A DNA stretch of 28,025 nucleotides from CAZAQS01 sp964486825 (GTDB lineage: Bacteria; Chloroflexota; Anaerolineae; Anaerolineales; UBA4823), in contig CAZAQS010000034.1 in NCBI GenBank assembly GCA_964486825.1, positions 1 through 28,025 on the forward strand. Direction: 5' to 3'. Below the pieces are notes generated by a model that was not told where the DNA came from, ran no database searches, and saw only the letters and a program-made list of their open reading frames with translations. This document shows positions 17,501 through 25,107 of this stretch, piece by piece. Within the stretch, counting starts at the first letter, position 1, and the number at the start of each line of letters is the position of its first letter. Made by a program: the position numbers and the translations under genes.

Positions 17501-18955
17501 TTAGAACAAGGCTGCTGCTGCGGTTGTGCCCCATTCGAAGAACGGGGCTATCAGCGTACCCATCAGGATGATCCCAACCGTCAGTACGGTCAACGCCAGG
17601 GCATAAGGTCTAGAGATGGGAAGAGGCTCACTCTCGTGCTCCGAGCGGAACAGGTAGACCACCTTGAGAACGGTCAGGTAGTAGTATAGGCCCACAATGG
17701 AATTGATGATCCCTACAATAGCAAGCCAGTAATATTCGGCATCCACTGCCGCTGCAAAGACCAATACTTTGCCGATGAACCCGCCCAGCGGCGGCATACC
17801 GGCCAGAGAAAGGAAAGCAACGAGTAGTGCAATCGCAAGCCAGGGCGAGCGGCGGCTCAACCCGGCGTAATCTGCAATCTCATCCGAACCTACCACCTTC
17901 CAGAAGGCGACCACGACACCGAAAGCTGCCAGGTTGGTGAGCATATAAGCCGCCAGGTAATATACCACGCTGGTCATGCCCAAAGGAGAGAAGGCTACCA
18001 CACCGATCAAGGCGTAGCCGGCATGTGCGATGGAGGAATATGCCAGCATGCGCTTGATATTTCTTTGCGCCAGAGCCAGAGAGTTGCCCAGCGTCATGCT
18101 TGCTACGGATAGTACAGCCACGATGGCCGTCCAATAAGGCATGCTTTCTGGGAAAGCGACCAGCAGGACTCTCATCAAGACTGCAAATCCGGCTGCCTTA
18201 GAAGCGGTGGACAGGAAACCAGTTACCGGAGTGGGTGCGCCTTCGTACACATCGGGAGCCCAGAAATGGAAAGGAACAGCAGAAATTTTGAAACCAAACC
18301 CTACCAATACCAACAACAGCGCCCCAAGCAGAGGCAGCAGGGCAACTCCACCTTCTTGAATAACCAGAGCCAGGTTATAAATACTGGTGGTACCCGCAAA
18401 TCCATATAGCAAACTGAAACCGTACAGCATAATGGTGGAGGTCAGCGCGCCGAAGAACAGGTATTTGAAGCCTGATTCGGTGGATTTCTTGTCCCGGAGC
18501 ACAAAACCGGCCAATACATACAGTGGGATGGAGGTCGTCTCGATTGCCAGGTAGAGCATGATCAGGTCACCAGCGGAAGCCATCAAGCCCATCCCCAGGG
18601 TGGCGACCAAGAGCAGCAGGTAAAACTCCCCACGTTCCCCTAATCTTTCCACGTCCATTGCAAATAAGGCCGTAACCGCCGCTCCGAACAGGAAAATCAT
18701 CTTGAAGATGAAGGCCAACCAGTCAAAACGCAGCAAGCCTCCCCACAACAAAACTGGTTCAGGTCCAGGCCGCCCGGCAAACAAGGCGACTATCGCAATC
18801 AAGAATAGTCCGCCCGCGGTCAGCCAACCCAGCATTCGGCGCTGCTCGCGGGGAAGGATCAGTTCCGTGACCAGAATCAATTCTGCCAATACCAACAAAC
18901 CAATTTCTGGCAAAATGGCAATGAACATTTCGGCGGTGAAACTGAAATCGATCAC
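17501..18955 (-). CDS. nuoN: NADH-quinone oxidoreductase subunit N
   Basis: Antiporter-like proton-translocating subunit of the complex I membrane arm, 484 residues with about 14 hydrophobic helices. Key residues are present: Glu139 in TM5 (YLAIETTSIPLYVL), Lys223 in TM7 (GFGFKISAVPFHFWAPDVYEGAPTP) and Lys253 in TM8 (STASKAAGFAVL). The start is GTG at 18955, immediately after the TAA of the preceding nuoM with no base between, so translation is probably coupled. It is the last gene of the leftward nuo series; the next gene (atpI-like) has its own promoter 119 nt on. No strong terminator follows; an AACCTG/CAGGTT inverted repeat (17455-17460, 17481-17486) spans the gap. Confidence 0.97.
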   Translation of the reverse strand: MIDFSFTAEMFIAILPEIGLLVLAELILVTELILPREQRRMLGWLTAGGLFLIAIVALFAGRPGPEPVLLWGGLLRFDWLAFIFKMIFLFGAAVTALFAMDVERLGERGEFYLLLLVATLGMGLMASAGDLIMLYLAIETTSIPLYVLAGFVLRDKKSTESGFKYLFFGALTSTIMLYGFSLLYGFAGTTSIYNLALVIQEGGVALLPLLGALLLVLVGFGFKISAVPFHFWAPDVYEGAPTPVTGFLSTASKAAGFAVLMRVLLVAFPESMPYWTAIVAVLSVASMTLGNSLALAQRNIKRMLAYSSIAHAGYALIGVVAFSPLGMTSVVYYLAAYMLTNLAAFGVVVAFWKVVGSDEIADYAGLSRRSPWLAIALLVAFLSLAGMPPLGGFIGKVLVFAAAVDAEYYWLAIVGIINSIVGLYYYLTVLKVVYLFRSEHESEPLPISRPYALALTVLTVGIILMGTLIAPFFEWGTTAAAALF

Positions 18956-20431
18956 TTATGCACCTCCAAGCAGGCTCAGCACCAGGTTAACACCCGAGGA
19001 GACCAACGGTACCATCAGCGCCGGGAAAACGCCTAATGCAATCAGGATGATGCTCAACATCCCCAGGGCTACTTTATCGAGAGCTGTTACATCTCCAATA
19101 TTATGGTGCTCTAGCTCATCGGGCACTTGTCCAAAGAAGACTCGCCCGGTAATTCGCATGATATACGAAGCAGTAATTACGATGGATATGGCTGCCACGA
19201 TCGCTACGATCGGCATCACCCTCCATACACCCATGAAAATCGGGAATTCGGCGACAAAGCCAGACAGGCCCGGCATTCCCATGGATACCAGGCCGCCCAC
19301 GATAAAGGCGATCGCCACCCATGGCATCCTGGTAACGAACCCACCCAGCTCTGGGATATTGCGGGTGTGAGCCCGGTCATAGACCATGCCGACGACTGCA
19401 AAGAAGAGAGCCGTCATCACTCCGTGGGAAAACATCTGGATGCCCGCCCCAAGCAATCCCTCTCGCGTCAGGGTAGCGAAACCCAGCATAACCAGGCCCA
19501 TATGGGAGACCGAGGAGAAACCAATAACATATTTGAAATCTGTTTGTACGAGGGCTATAAAGGCGCCGTAAACTACATTGACCGTTGCCAGACCCAGGAT
19601 CAACCAGCGCCAGTAAATGGCCCCTTCCGGTAAGAGCATGATCCCGACTCGCAGAGCAGCAAATGCGCCCAGCTTCATCAGCACGCCCGCATGGAACATC
19701 GAGACGGCTGTAGGAGCTGCCACGTGGCCATCCGGGCTCCAGTTATGGAAGGGGAAGATACCGCCCAGGACGGCAAAACCGAAGAAAACGAAGGGGAACC
19801 AGAAGATCTGAAAGTTGGTAGAGAAATTTGCGGTAGCCAGCTGTTGCATATCGAAGGTGTTCAGGCCTGAGCTGAAATACATTGCCAGCCCACCGACCAA
19901 GGAGAACACCGAGCCGATGAACAAGTACAAGGTAAGTTTCATGGCAGCATATTCGCGCGTCTGTTTCCACCCCCAGATGGCGATCAACAGGAACATTGGG
20001 AAGACCGCAATTTCATAGAAGAAGATAAGCATGAAAAGGTCCTGCGCCACGAAGACACCGAATACGCCGGTCGCCAGGATAAAGAGGAAGGCGAAAAACT
20101 CACGCGGCCGGTCATCGATCCCCCACGAGATCAATACACCCGTGAACATCACGATACCCGTCAGGAGCACCAGCGGGGCGTTTATCCCGTCAATACCCAC
20201 CGAGTAGCTGATCCCTAAGGCAGGCAGCCATTCGTACCTCTCGGCAAACTGGAAACCACCTGCGGCGATATCATAGGAAAAGTATGCCCAGGTGGATAAG
20301 AACAGGGCCAGGAGCGAGGCTGCCAGGGCGGTAACGCGGATCTCATCCCGGCGCTCCGCGGGCATCAAAAGGATCAACAAGCCTGTGATGATCGGTGTAA
20401 AAACGATGACGCTCAAAATCGGAAATTGCAT
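18956..20431 (-). CDS. nuoM: NADH-quinone oxidoreductase subunit M, second paralogue
   Basis: A 491-residue antiporter-like subunit of complex I, clearly NuoM (HNWSPDGHVAAPTAVSM, QTDFKYVIGFSSVSHMGLVMLG, FSHGVMTALFF) but quite different from the copy just upstream. TM5 Glu140 (FFYEIAVFPMFL) and TM8 Lys253 (HAGVLMKLGAF) are kept. In TM7 the sequence is FAVLGGIFPFH (219-229), so Leu222 stands where canonical NuoM has the proton-relay lysine and Gly224 where it has Pro. ATG 20431 has GAGGTG upstream; that sequence could pair with CACC in the 53-nt gap after the first nuoM. Together with the neighbouring NuoM it implies a complex I with one extra antiporter-like subunit. Confidence 0.96.
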   Translation of the reverse strand: MQFPILSVIVFTPIITGLLILLMPAERRDEIRVTALAASLLALFLSTWAYFSYDIAAGGFQFAERYEWLPALGISYSVGIDGINAPLVLLTGIVMFTGVLISWGIDDRPREFFAFLFILATGVFGVFVAQDLFMLIFFYEIAVFPMFLLIAIWGWKQTREYAAMKLTLYLFIGSVFSLVGGLAMYFSSGLNTFDMQQLATANFSTNFQIFWFPFVFFGFAVLGGIFPFHNWSPDGHVAAPTAVSMFHAGVLMKLGAFAALRVGIMLLPEGAIYWRWLILGLATVNVVYGAFIALVQTDFKYVIGFSSVSHMGLVMLGFATLTREGLLGAGIQMFSHGVMTALFFAVVGMVYDRAHTRNIPELGGFVTRMPWVAIAFIVGGLVSMGMPGLSGFVAEFPIFMGVWRVMPIVAIVAAISIVITASYIMRITGRVFFGQVPDELEHHNIGDVTALDKVALGMLSIILIALGVFPALMVPLVSSGVNLVLSLLGGA

Positions 20432-20484
20432 TGTTCACCTCGAAACGGAAATTCGGTGACCGGTTCCTGAATAAGTAGAAAAGC

Positions 20485-22038
20485 TCAAGCGCCAAACAGC
20501 GCTGTGACGGCCCGGTTGATCACGTCCAAGATCCAGGCCGGCCAAACGCCAATAAACAGCATCAACGCCATCAAGGGGGCGATTACCAGCACTTCGCGAG
20601 CGTTGATCTCCGTCACATGCCCCACCCAGCGCGAATTGAGCGGACCTTGCAACAGCTTGGCGATCCCTTTCAGGACATAGGCGCCGGTGAATAAGAGGCC
20701 TATCATGCTCAAAGCTGTGAAGAGGGTAAAGACCGGCCAGGCGCCCCGTACGACCAGGAACTCGGAGATGAAGCCGTTAAGACCAGGTAGCCCGAGGGAG
20801 GCCATTGACACGAAAATCAGGATCCCGCCATATACCGGGATCAAGGGAAAAAGCCCGCCATACTCGCGCAAGTCGCGAGTATGTAGCCGGTCGTAGATCA
20901 CGCCGACCAGGAAAAACATGCCAGCCGCGGATAAACCGTGGTTGAACATTTGCAGGACGGCTCCGTTCAAAGCGATAATGGCATGCTCGGTGCCGGTCGC
21001 CCAGGCCGCCGCTGCGATGCCCAGCACCACAAAGCCCATATGATTGACCGACGAATACGCAACCAGGCGTTTGAAGTCTTCCTGCCCGTAAGCCGCCAGA
21101 GCGCCGAAGATGATCGCCAGAGTCGCCAGCAAGGCCAGCGCCCCGGCAAAATAACGCGCCTCTTCCGGGTATAGAGGTAATACCAGGCGCAGGAAACCGT
21201 AGGCGCCCAGCTTCAGCAGCACCCCGGCCAGGATCATCGAGCCGGCGGTAGGCGCTTCAGTATGCGCATCGGGCAGCCAGGTGTGGAAGGGCCAAACCGG
21301 CACCTTGATAGCAAAGGCGATTACGAAAGCCCAAAATGCAATCGCCTTTACCGTTCCAATCGGAAGGCCAAACAGGGAGCCATCAATTGCGGTCCACTGC
21401 TGGAAAAGAACTGGCAGGTCGAAGGTGCCTGAAACGACGCCGATCATTTGGATGGCCAGGAGCAAACCCAAAGAGCCAGCCATGGTATAGATCATGAATT
21501 TGAAGGAGGCATAGTTACGGGCCTGGACCTTGCGGCCGCCCCAAATCACGCGCTCGCCTTTCTCGCTGCCCCACTGGTTGATCAGGAAATACATTGGGAC
21601 CAGGCCGATCTCCCAAAAAACGAAGAAGAGCAGCAGGTCCAAGGACAGGAACACACCCAGCATGCCCGTCTCCAGCATCAGGAACAGCCCCATGAAAGAG
21701 CGCACACGCTCTTTGATGTTGAAGGAAGCCAGGATGCACAAGGGGGTCAGCAGCGCCGTCAGCAAGACCATGGTAATGGATAACCCATCCACGCCCAGGT
21801 GATAAGACGACCCAATGGCTTCATACCACAAGTATTGTTCCTGGAACTGGAAACCTGGCTGGGCAGGCTGGAACTGGAACCACAGCACCAAGGCCAGCGC
21901 CAGTGGAACCAGGCTGCCCACCAGAGCCACCCAGCGGATCAGGACGGTCTCGTTCTTAGGCAGCATCACTACCAGGATCGCTACCAGGACGGGAGAAAAT
22001 AAAATGAGGGTGAGCAGGTTATTTACGATGAAATCCAT
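20485..22038 (-). CDS. nuoM: NADH-quinone oxidoreductase subunit M, first (canonical) paralogue
   Basis: A 517-residue proton-translocating subunit with about 14 helices. All expected residues are visible: Glu143 in TM5 (FWEIGLVPMYFLI), Lys245 in TM7 (AFAIKVPVWPFHTWLPDAHTEAPT) and Lys276 in TM8 (LAGVLLKLGAY). The YSSVNHMGFVVLG and FNHGLSAAGMFFLVG segments are also standard. A small polar insertion (GSEKGERVIWGGRKVQ, 157-172) follows TM5. AGGAG lies seven nt before ATG 22038, and the gap after nuoL is nine nt. The C-terminal loop NSRWVGHVTEINAREV and final helix are normal for NuoM. Confidence 0.97.
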   Translation of the reverse strand: MDFIVNNLLTLILFSPVLVAILVVMLPKNETVLIRWVALVGSLVPLALALVLWFQFQPAQPGFQFQEQYLWYEAIGSSYHLGVDGLSITMVLLTALLTPLCILASFNIKERVRSFMGLFLMLETGMLGVFLSLDLLLFFVFWEIGLVPMYFLINQWGSEKGERVIWGGRKVQARNYASFKFMIYTMAGSLGLLLAIQMIGVVSGTFDLPVLFQQWTAIDGSLFGLPIGTVKAIAFWAFVIAFAIKVPVWPFHTWLPDAHTEAPTAGSMILAGVLLKLGAYGFLRLVLPLYPEEARYFAGALALLATLAIIFGALAAYGQEDFKRLVAYSSVNHMGFVVLGIAAAAWATGTEHAIIALNGAVLQMFNHGLSAAGMFFLVGVIYDRLHTRDLREYGGLFPLIPVYGGILIFVSMASLGLPGLNGFISEFLVVRGAWPVFTLFTALSMIGLLFTGAYVLKGIAKLLQGPLNSRWVGHVTEINAREVLVIAPLMALMLFIGVWPAWILDVINRAVTALFGA

Positions 22039-22047
22039 CGATCGCTC

Positions 22048-24231
22048 CTAGGGTTGCAGTCCAAAAAACAGGAAATAAGCCATCGTACTCAAGGCTAAAA
22101 CCACCGCTATCAGCATATACTGCTGGAGCTTGCCTGTCTGCACGAACCGGAATCTCTGCCCAAGACGTTTGACACCTTCACCTACGAAATCGCCGAACCC
22201 ATTCACCACTGGTGTATCGATGTAATTCCTAAAAGCGCTACCCACCCTGGTGCTGACGAAGGCAATGCTATGAAGGATCCCATCGATGATGCCCTGGTCG
22301 ACCCAGCGATATGTAAAGGTCTCGGCGATCCAGCGGGAAGGGCGCACGAACGCAAAATCGTATAGCTCGTCGAAATAATACTTATTCTCAAGCCATTTAT
22401 AAAAGGTTCCCAGGGGTTGCCGGAGGGGGTCTGTCTCAGAGGTTATATTGCGGTAGACCACCCACCCGAGGAACAGGCCACCCAGGGCAACTACCAGGGA
22501 GGTCAGCAAAGGCACGGCACTGAATTCCACCGCATGGATCGGTTCGAGCAATGTCTCCCCGACAAAATGGTTGAACCAGCTCGGCAGCAGGCCTCCAATC
22601 AGGGGGAAATGTTCAGGGATACCAACCCACCCGGCAGTTATGGCAAAGAAAGCCAGGATGACCAGGGGCACGGTCATCGTCCAGCCGGTCTCTTGCGCAT
22701 TGCGAGCCGCCTCTGTGCGGGGCTCCCCTAAAAAGGTCAAGGTAATCTGGCGCATGGTGTAAAAGGCAGTAATCAGGGCTGAAACAGCCAGGACCAGGAA
22801 AACTGCGAAATGCTGGTGTCCAAAGGCATCTGCCAGGATCTCATCTTTCGACCAGAACCCGGCTGAGAAAAGCGGGAAGCCGGACAACGCCAGGCCGCCG
22901 ATCAGGAAGGTCCAGAAAGTGACCGGCATCTTGGATTTGAGCCCGCCCATATTGAACATATTCTGGGGATCAACGTGCTTGCCGGTATGCAGCACGCCGT
23001 GTTCCATACCATGGATAACAGAGCCGGAGCCAAGGAACAGGAGCGCTTTGAAGAAAGCGTGCGTTACAAGGTGGAATGCCGCGGCTACATAGGCGCCAAT
23101 CCCGAGCGCGGCGATCATATAACCCAGCTGGGATATCGTGGAATATGCCAGCACACGCTTGATATCGTTTTGGGCCAGGGCGATCGTAGCCGCGAACAGC
23201 GCCGTGAAGGACCCGATGAAGGCCATCACCATCAAAGTCGGAGTCAGGGGGCCGCCCTCCACCCAACCTGCCGAAAGCAGGGGGAACATGCGAATGACCA
23301 TATAGACGCCTGCGGAAACCATGGCGGCTGCATGGATCATGGCCGAAACCGGGGTAGGGCCTTCCATCGCATCCGGAAGCCAGACGTGTAGAGGCCACTG
23401 GGCCGACTTGCCTACCGTACCCAGGAACAGCAGCAAGCCGATCAACCCGGCTGCCGATAGTCCCAAAAAGTTGCCTACTGCAGGTGTTGCTGCTAAGGTA
23501 TGTAAAACTTCTTCGCTATAGAGGATTTCCCGGAAATTGAGCGTCCCGGTAATCGAGTACAGGTAAGCGATGCCCAATAGCATGAACATGTCCCCAACCC
23601 GGGTTGTGATAAAGGCTTTGATCATGGCTGCCCGGGCTGATGGTTTGGCATACCAGAAACCGATCAACAGGTATGAGCAAAGGCCCATGATTTCCCAGCC
23701 CACGAAAAGGGTCAGCAGGTTATCCGAGACAACCAGGGCATACATGCCAAACGCAAACAGGCCGATAAAGGCAAAGAAACGCGAGTACATCGGCTCGATA
23801 GAAGGAACGACATGTGTATGCCCGTGATCATCCCTTACGGTTGCACCATGGGGGGGTAATCCCGGTTGGTCTTGGTCACCCTTGGGTTGCCCGAAGTTGT
23901 GGTAGCCGACGCTGTAAATGAAGATCATCAGCACCGTCCAGGCCACAAAAAAGAGTGTTACCGCCGACAATGGGTCAATCTGCACCCCGATCTGGAACCA
24001 GGTATCCCCAGTTGGTAGCCAAGAAATGGAAGACAAGAAGGGATGCGCTCCCAGGTGCTCGACCTGCAAAGCCCTGGCAAAGACCACCATACTTCCCAGC
24101 CAGGAGAGTAAAGCCGCCCCCACCCCTATCGTATGGCTGAGGGCTTTCGACTTATTTGTGAACAGAACGATCAGGAAAAATGCCAGGAGCGGTGGTAAGG
24201 GGAGAAGCCAGATTAATGTCTCAGTTGCCAT
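22048..24231 (-). CDS. nuoL: NADH-quinone oxidoreductase subunit L (extended)
   Basis: Distal antiporter-like subunit of complex I with a long lateral amphipathic helix running along the membrane arm. It has 727 residues against about 610 in E. coli. Canonical residues are present: Glu180 (VGWEIMGLCSYLLIGFW), Lys275 (TVGKSAQWPLHVWLPDAMEGPTP) and the LAYSTISQLGYM segment. Two expansions stand out. Residues about 112-146, between TM3 and TM4, form a hydrophilic loop rich in Gln, Pro, Asp and His (DDHGHTH). Near the C-terminus the stretch between FDELYD (620-625) and TGKLQQY (699-705) is 73 residues, about 27-30 longer than in the E. coli and Thermus proteins as I recall them, apparently from an internal duplication (644-668 and 671-695). 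GGAGG precedes ATG 24231. Confidence 0.97.
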   Translation of the reverse strand: MATETLIWLLPLPPLLAFFLIVLFTNKSKALSHTIGVGAALLSWLGSMVVFARALQVEHLGAHPFLSSISWLPTGDTWFQIGVQIDPLSAVTLFFVAWTVLMIFIYSVGYHNFGQPKGDQDQPGLPPHGATVRDDHGHTHVVPSIEPMYSRFFAFIGLFAFGMYALVVSDNLLTLFVGWEIMGLCSYLLIGFWYAKPSARAAMIKAFITTRVGDMFMLLGIAYLYSITGTLNFREILYSEEVLHTLAATPAVGNFLGLSAAGLIGLLLFLGTVGKSAQWPLHVWLPDAMEGPTPVSAMIHAAAMVSAGVYMVIRMFPLLSAGWVEGGPLTPTLMVMAFIGSFTALFAATIALAQNDIKRVLAYSTISQLGYMIAALGIGAYVAAAFHLVTHAFFKALLFLGSGSVIHGMEHGVLHTGKHVDPQNMFNMGGLKSKMPVTFWTFLIGGLALSGFPLFSAGFWSKDEILADAFGHQHFAVFLVLAVSALITAFYTMRQITLTFLGEPRTEAARNAQETGWTMTVPLVILAFFAITAGWVGIPEHFPLIGGLLPSWFNHFVGETLLEPIHAVEFSAVPLLTSLVVALGGLFLGWVVYRNITSETDPLRQPLGTFYKWLENKYYFDELYDFAFVRPSRWIAETFTYRWVDQGIIDGILHSIAFVSTRVGSAFRNYIDTPVVNGFGDFVGEGVKRLGQRFRFVQTGKLQQYMLIAVVLALSTMAYFLFFGLQP

Positions 24232-24240
24232 GATGCCTCC

Positions 24241-24268
24241 GTAAAGCCGGAATCCGGTTCCGCTTTAC
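24241..24268 (-). promoter_or_regulatory. Hairpin before the nuoL ribosome binding site
   Basis: In the 44-nt nuoK-nuoL gap GTAAAGC pairs with GCTTTAC, and the stem continues with GGAA/TTCC after a single bulged G, giving about 11 bp with a 5-nt loop. It ends two nt before the GGAGG of nuoL. No T-run follows, so an effect on mRNA processing or translation is more likely than termination. Confidence 0.55.
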
Positions 24269-24275
24269 CTGCCTG

Positions 24276-24584
24276 TTACCATTTCAACAAAGTAAGCTCA
24301 TCCGCTGCTACCGTGCGATGGCGCCGGTAAACAGAGATAATTAATGCCAGGCCGACAGCTACTTCTGCTGCCGCTACGGCCAGCACGATAATTGCAAACG
24401 CCTGCCCGGCAATAAATTCAGGTGCGCGATACCGCCAAAAAGCGACCAGGTTGATATTGACGGCATTCAACATCAGCTCGATACCCATCAACATAGCCAC
24501 AGCATTCTTGCGGGCGAGTACTCCGAACATACCGATGCAGAAGAGAGCCGCGGCAAACATCAGGTACCAGGAAAGGGGGATCAT
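24276..24584 (-). CDS. nuoK: NADH-quinone oxidoreductase subunit K
   Basis: Small membrane subunit of complex I (102 residues, three transmembrane helices) contributing to the central proton path. The two functionally important glutamates are present: Glu36 in MGIELMLNAVNINLVAF and Glu74 in AVAAAEVAVGLAL (Glu36 and Glu72 in E. coli numbering). Its ATG overlaps the nuoJ stop as ATGA (four nt), a standard translational coupling. The C-terminal tail RRHRTVAADELTLLKW is typical. Confidence 0.98.
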   Translation of the reverse strand: MIPLSWYLMFAAALFCIGMFGVLARKNAVAMLMGIELMLNAVNINLVAFWRYRAPEFIAGQAFAIIVLAVAAAEVAVGLALIISVYRRHRTVAADELTLLKW

Positions 24585-25093
24585 ATTCTTTTCTCCCGCG
24601 CGATCATGATCGCTCCAATCAAGGCCCCCAAAAGAAGAACAGAGGCCAGCTCAAATGGTATCAGGTAAGCGTTTGGAGATACCAGCGCTACACCTAGCTG
24701 CCGTAGCGGATCAGCGCCTGCTGCCAAGGGCGGCAAAGGAGAAGAAAATCCCTCCCAGCTGCCAAACATATACGCCAATCCAGCGAAAAGCGCCAGCGCT
24801 ACAAGCCCTGCCAACCACCATTGGGCATTGAGCTGCTTGGGAAAATCATCCACCAGAGTCCTGGTCATCATTACCGCGAAGATGATCAGGATGGATATCG
24901 CTCCAATATAGATCACCACTTGCGCTACAGCCAGGAAACCGGCGTTTAGTAAAACATAAAACACCGCTACACCAAACAACGCCAGGATCAGCCATAAGGC
25001 AGCGTGAATGAGGTGGCGTGAGGTAACCACCATCAGCGCGGAGCCGAGGGTTACTACGGCGGTTACAAGAAACACGATTTGTAGAGCTGTCAT
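24581..25093 (-). CDS. nuoJ: NADH-quinone oxidoreductase subunit J
   Basis: A 170-residue membrane subunit of complex I with five hydrophobic helices; TM3 contains the flexible YIGAI segment (62-66, within AQVVIYIGAISILIIFAVMM) that gates the proton path. I start it at ATG 25093, where AGGAG lies eight nt upstream and homology begins (MTALQIVFLV). A longer in-frame extension to 25348 would run into nuoH coding sequence and translates to non-homologous Cys/Gly-rich residues. The gap to nuoH is 14 nt. nuoI, which commonly sits between nuoH and nuoJ, is absent. Confidence 0.97.
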   Translation of the reverse strand: MTALQIVFLVTAVVTLGSALMVVTSRHLIHAALWLILALFGVAVFYVLLNAGFLAVAQVVIYIGAISILIIFAVMMTRTLVDDFPKQLNAQWWLAGLVALALFAGLAYMFGSWEGFSSPLPPLAAGADPLRQLGVALVSPNAYLIPFELASVLLLGALIGAIMIAREKRI

Positions 25094-25107
25094 ACACACA
25101 CTCCTAA

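Noticed and set aside
18702..19370. 222-residue plus-strand open frame over nuoN/nuoM
   Set aside because: Antisense to strongly conserved membrane proteins; its Lys/Pro/Ser/Thr-rich translation is typical of reversed hydrophobic codons.
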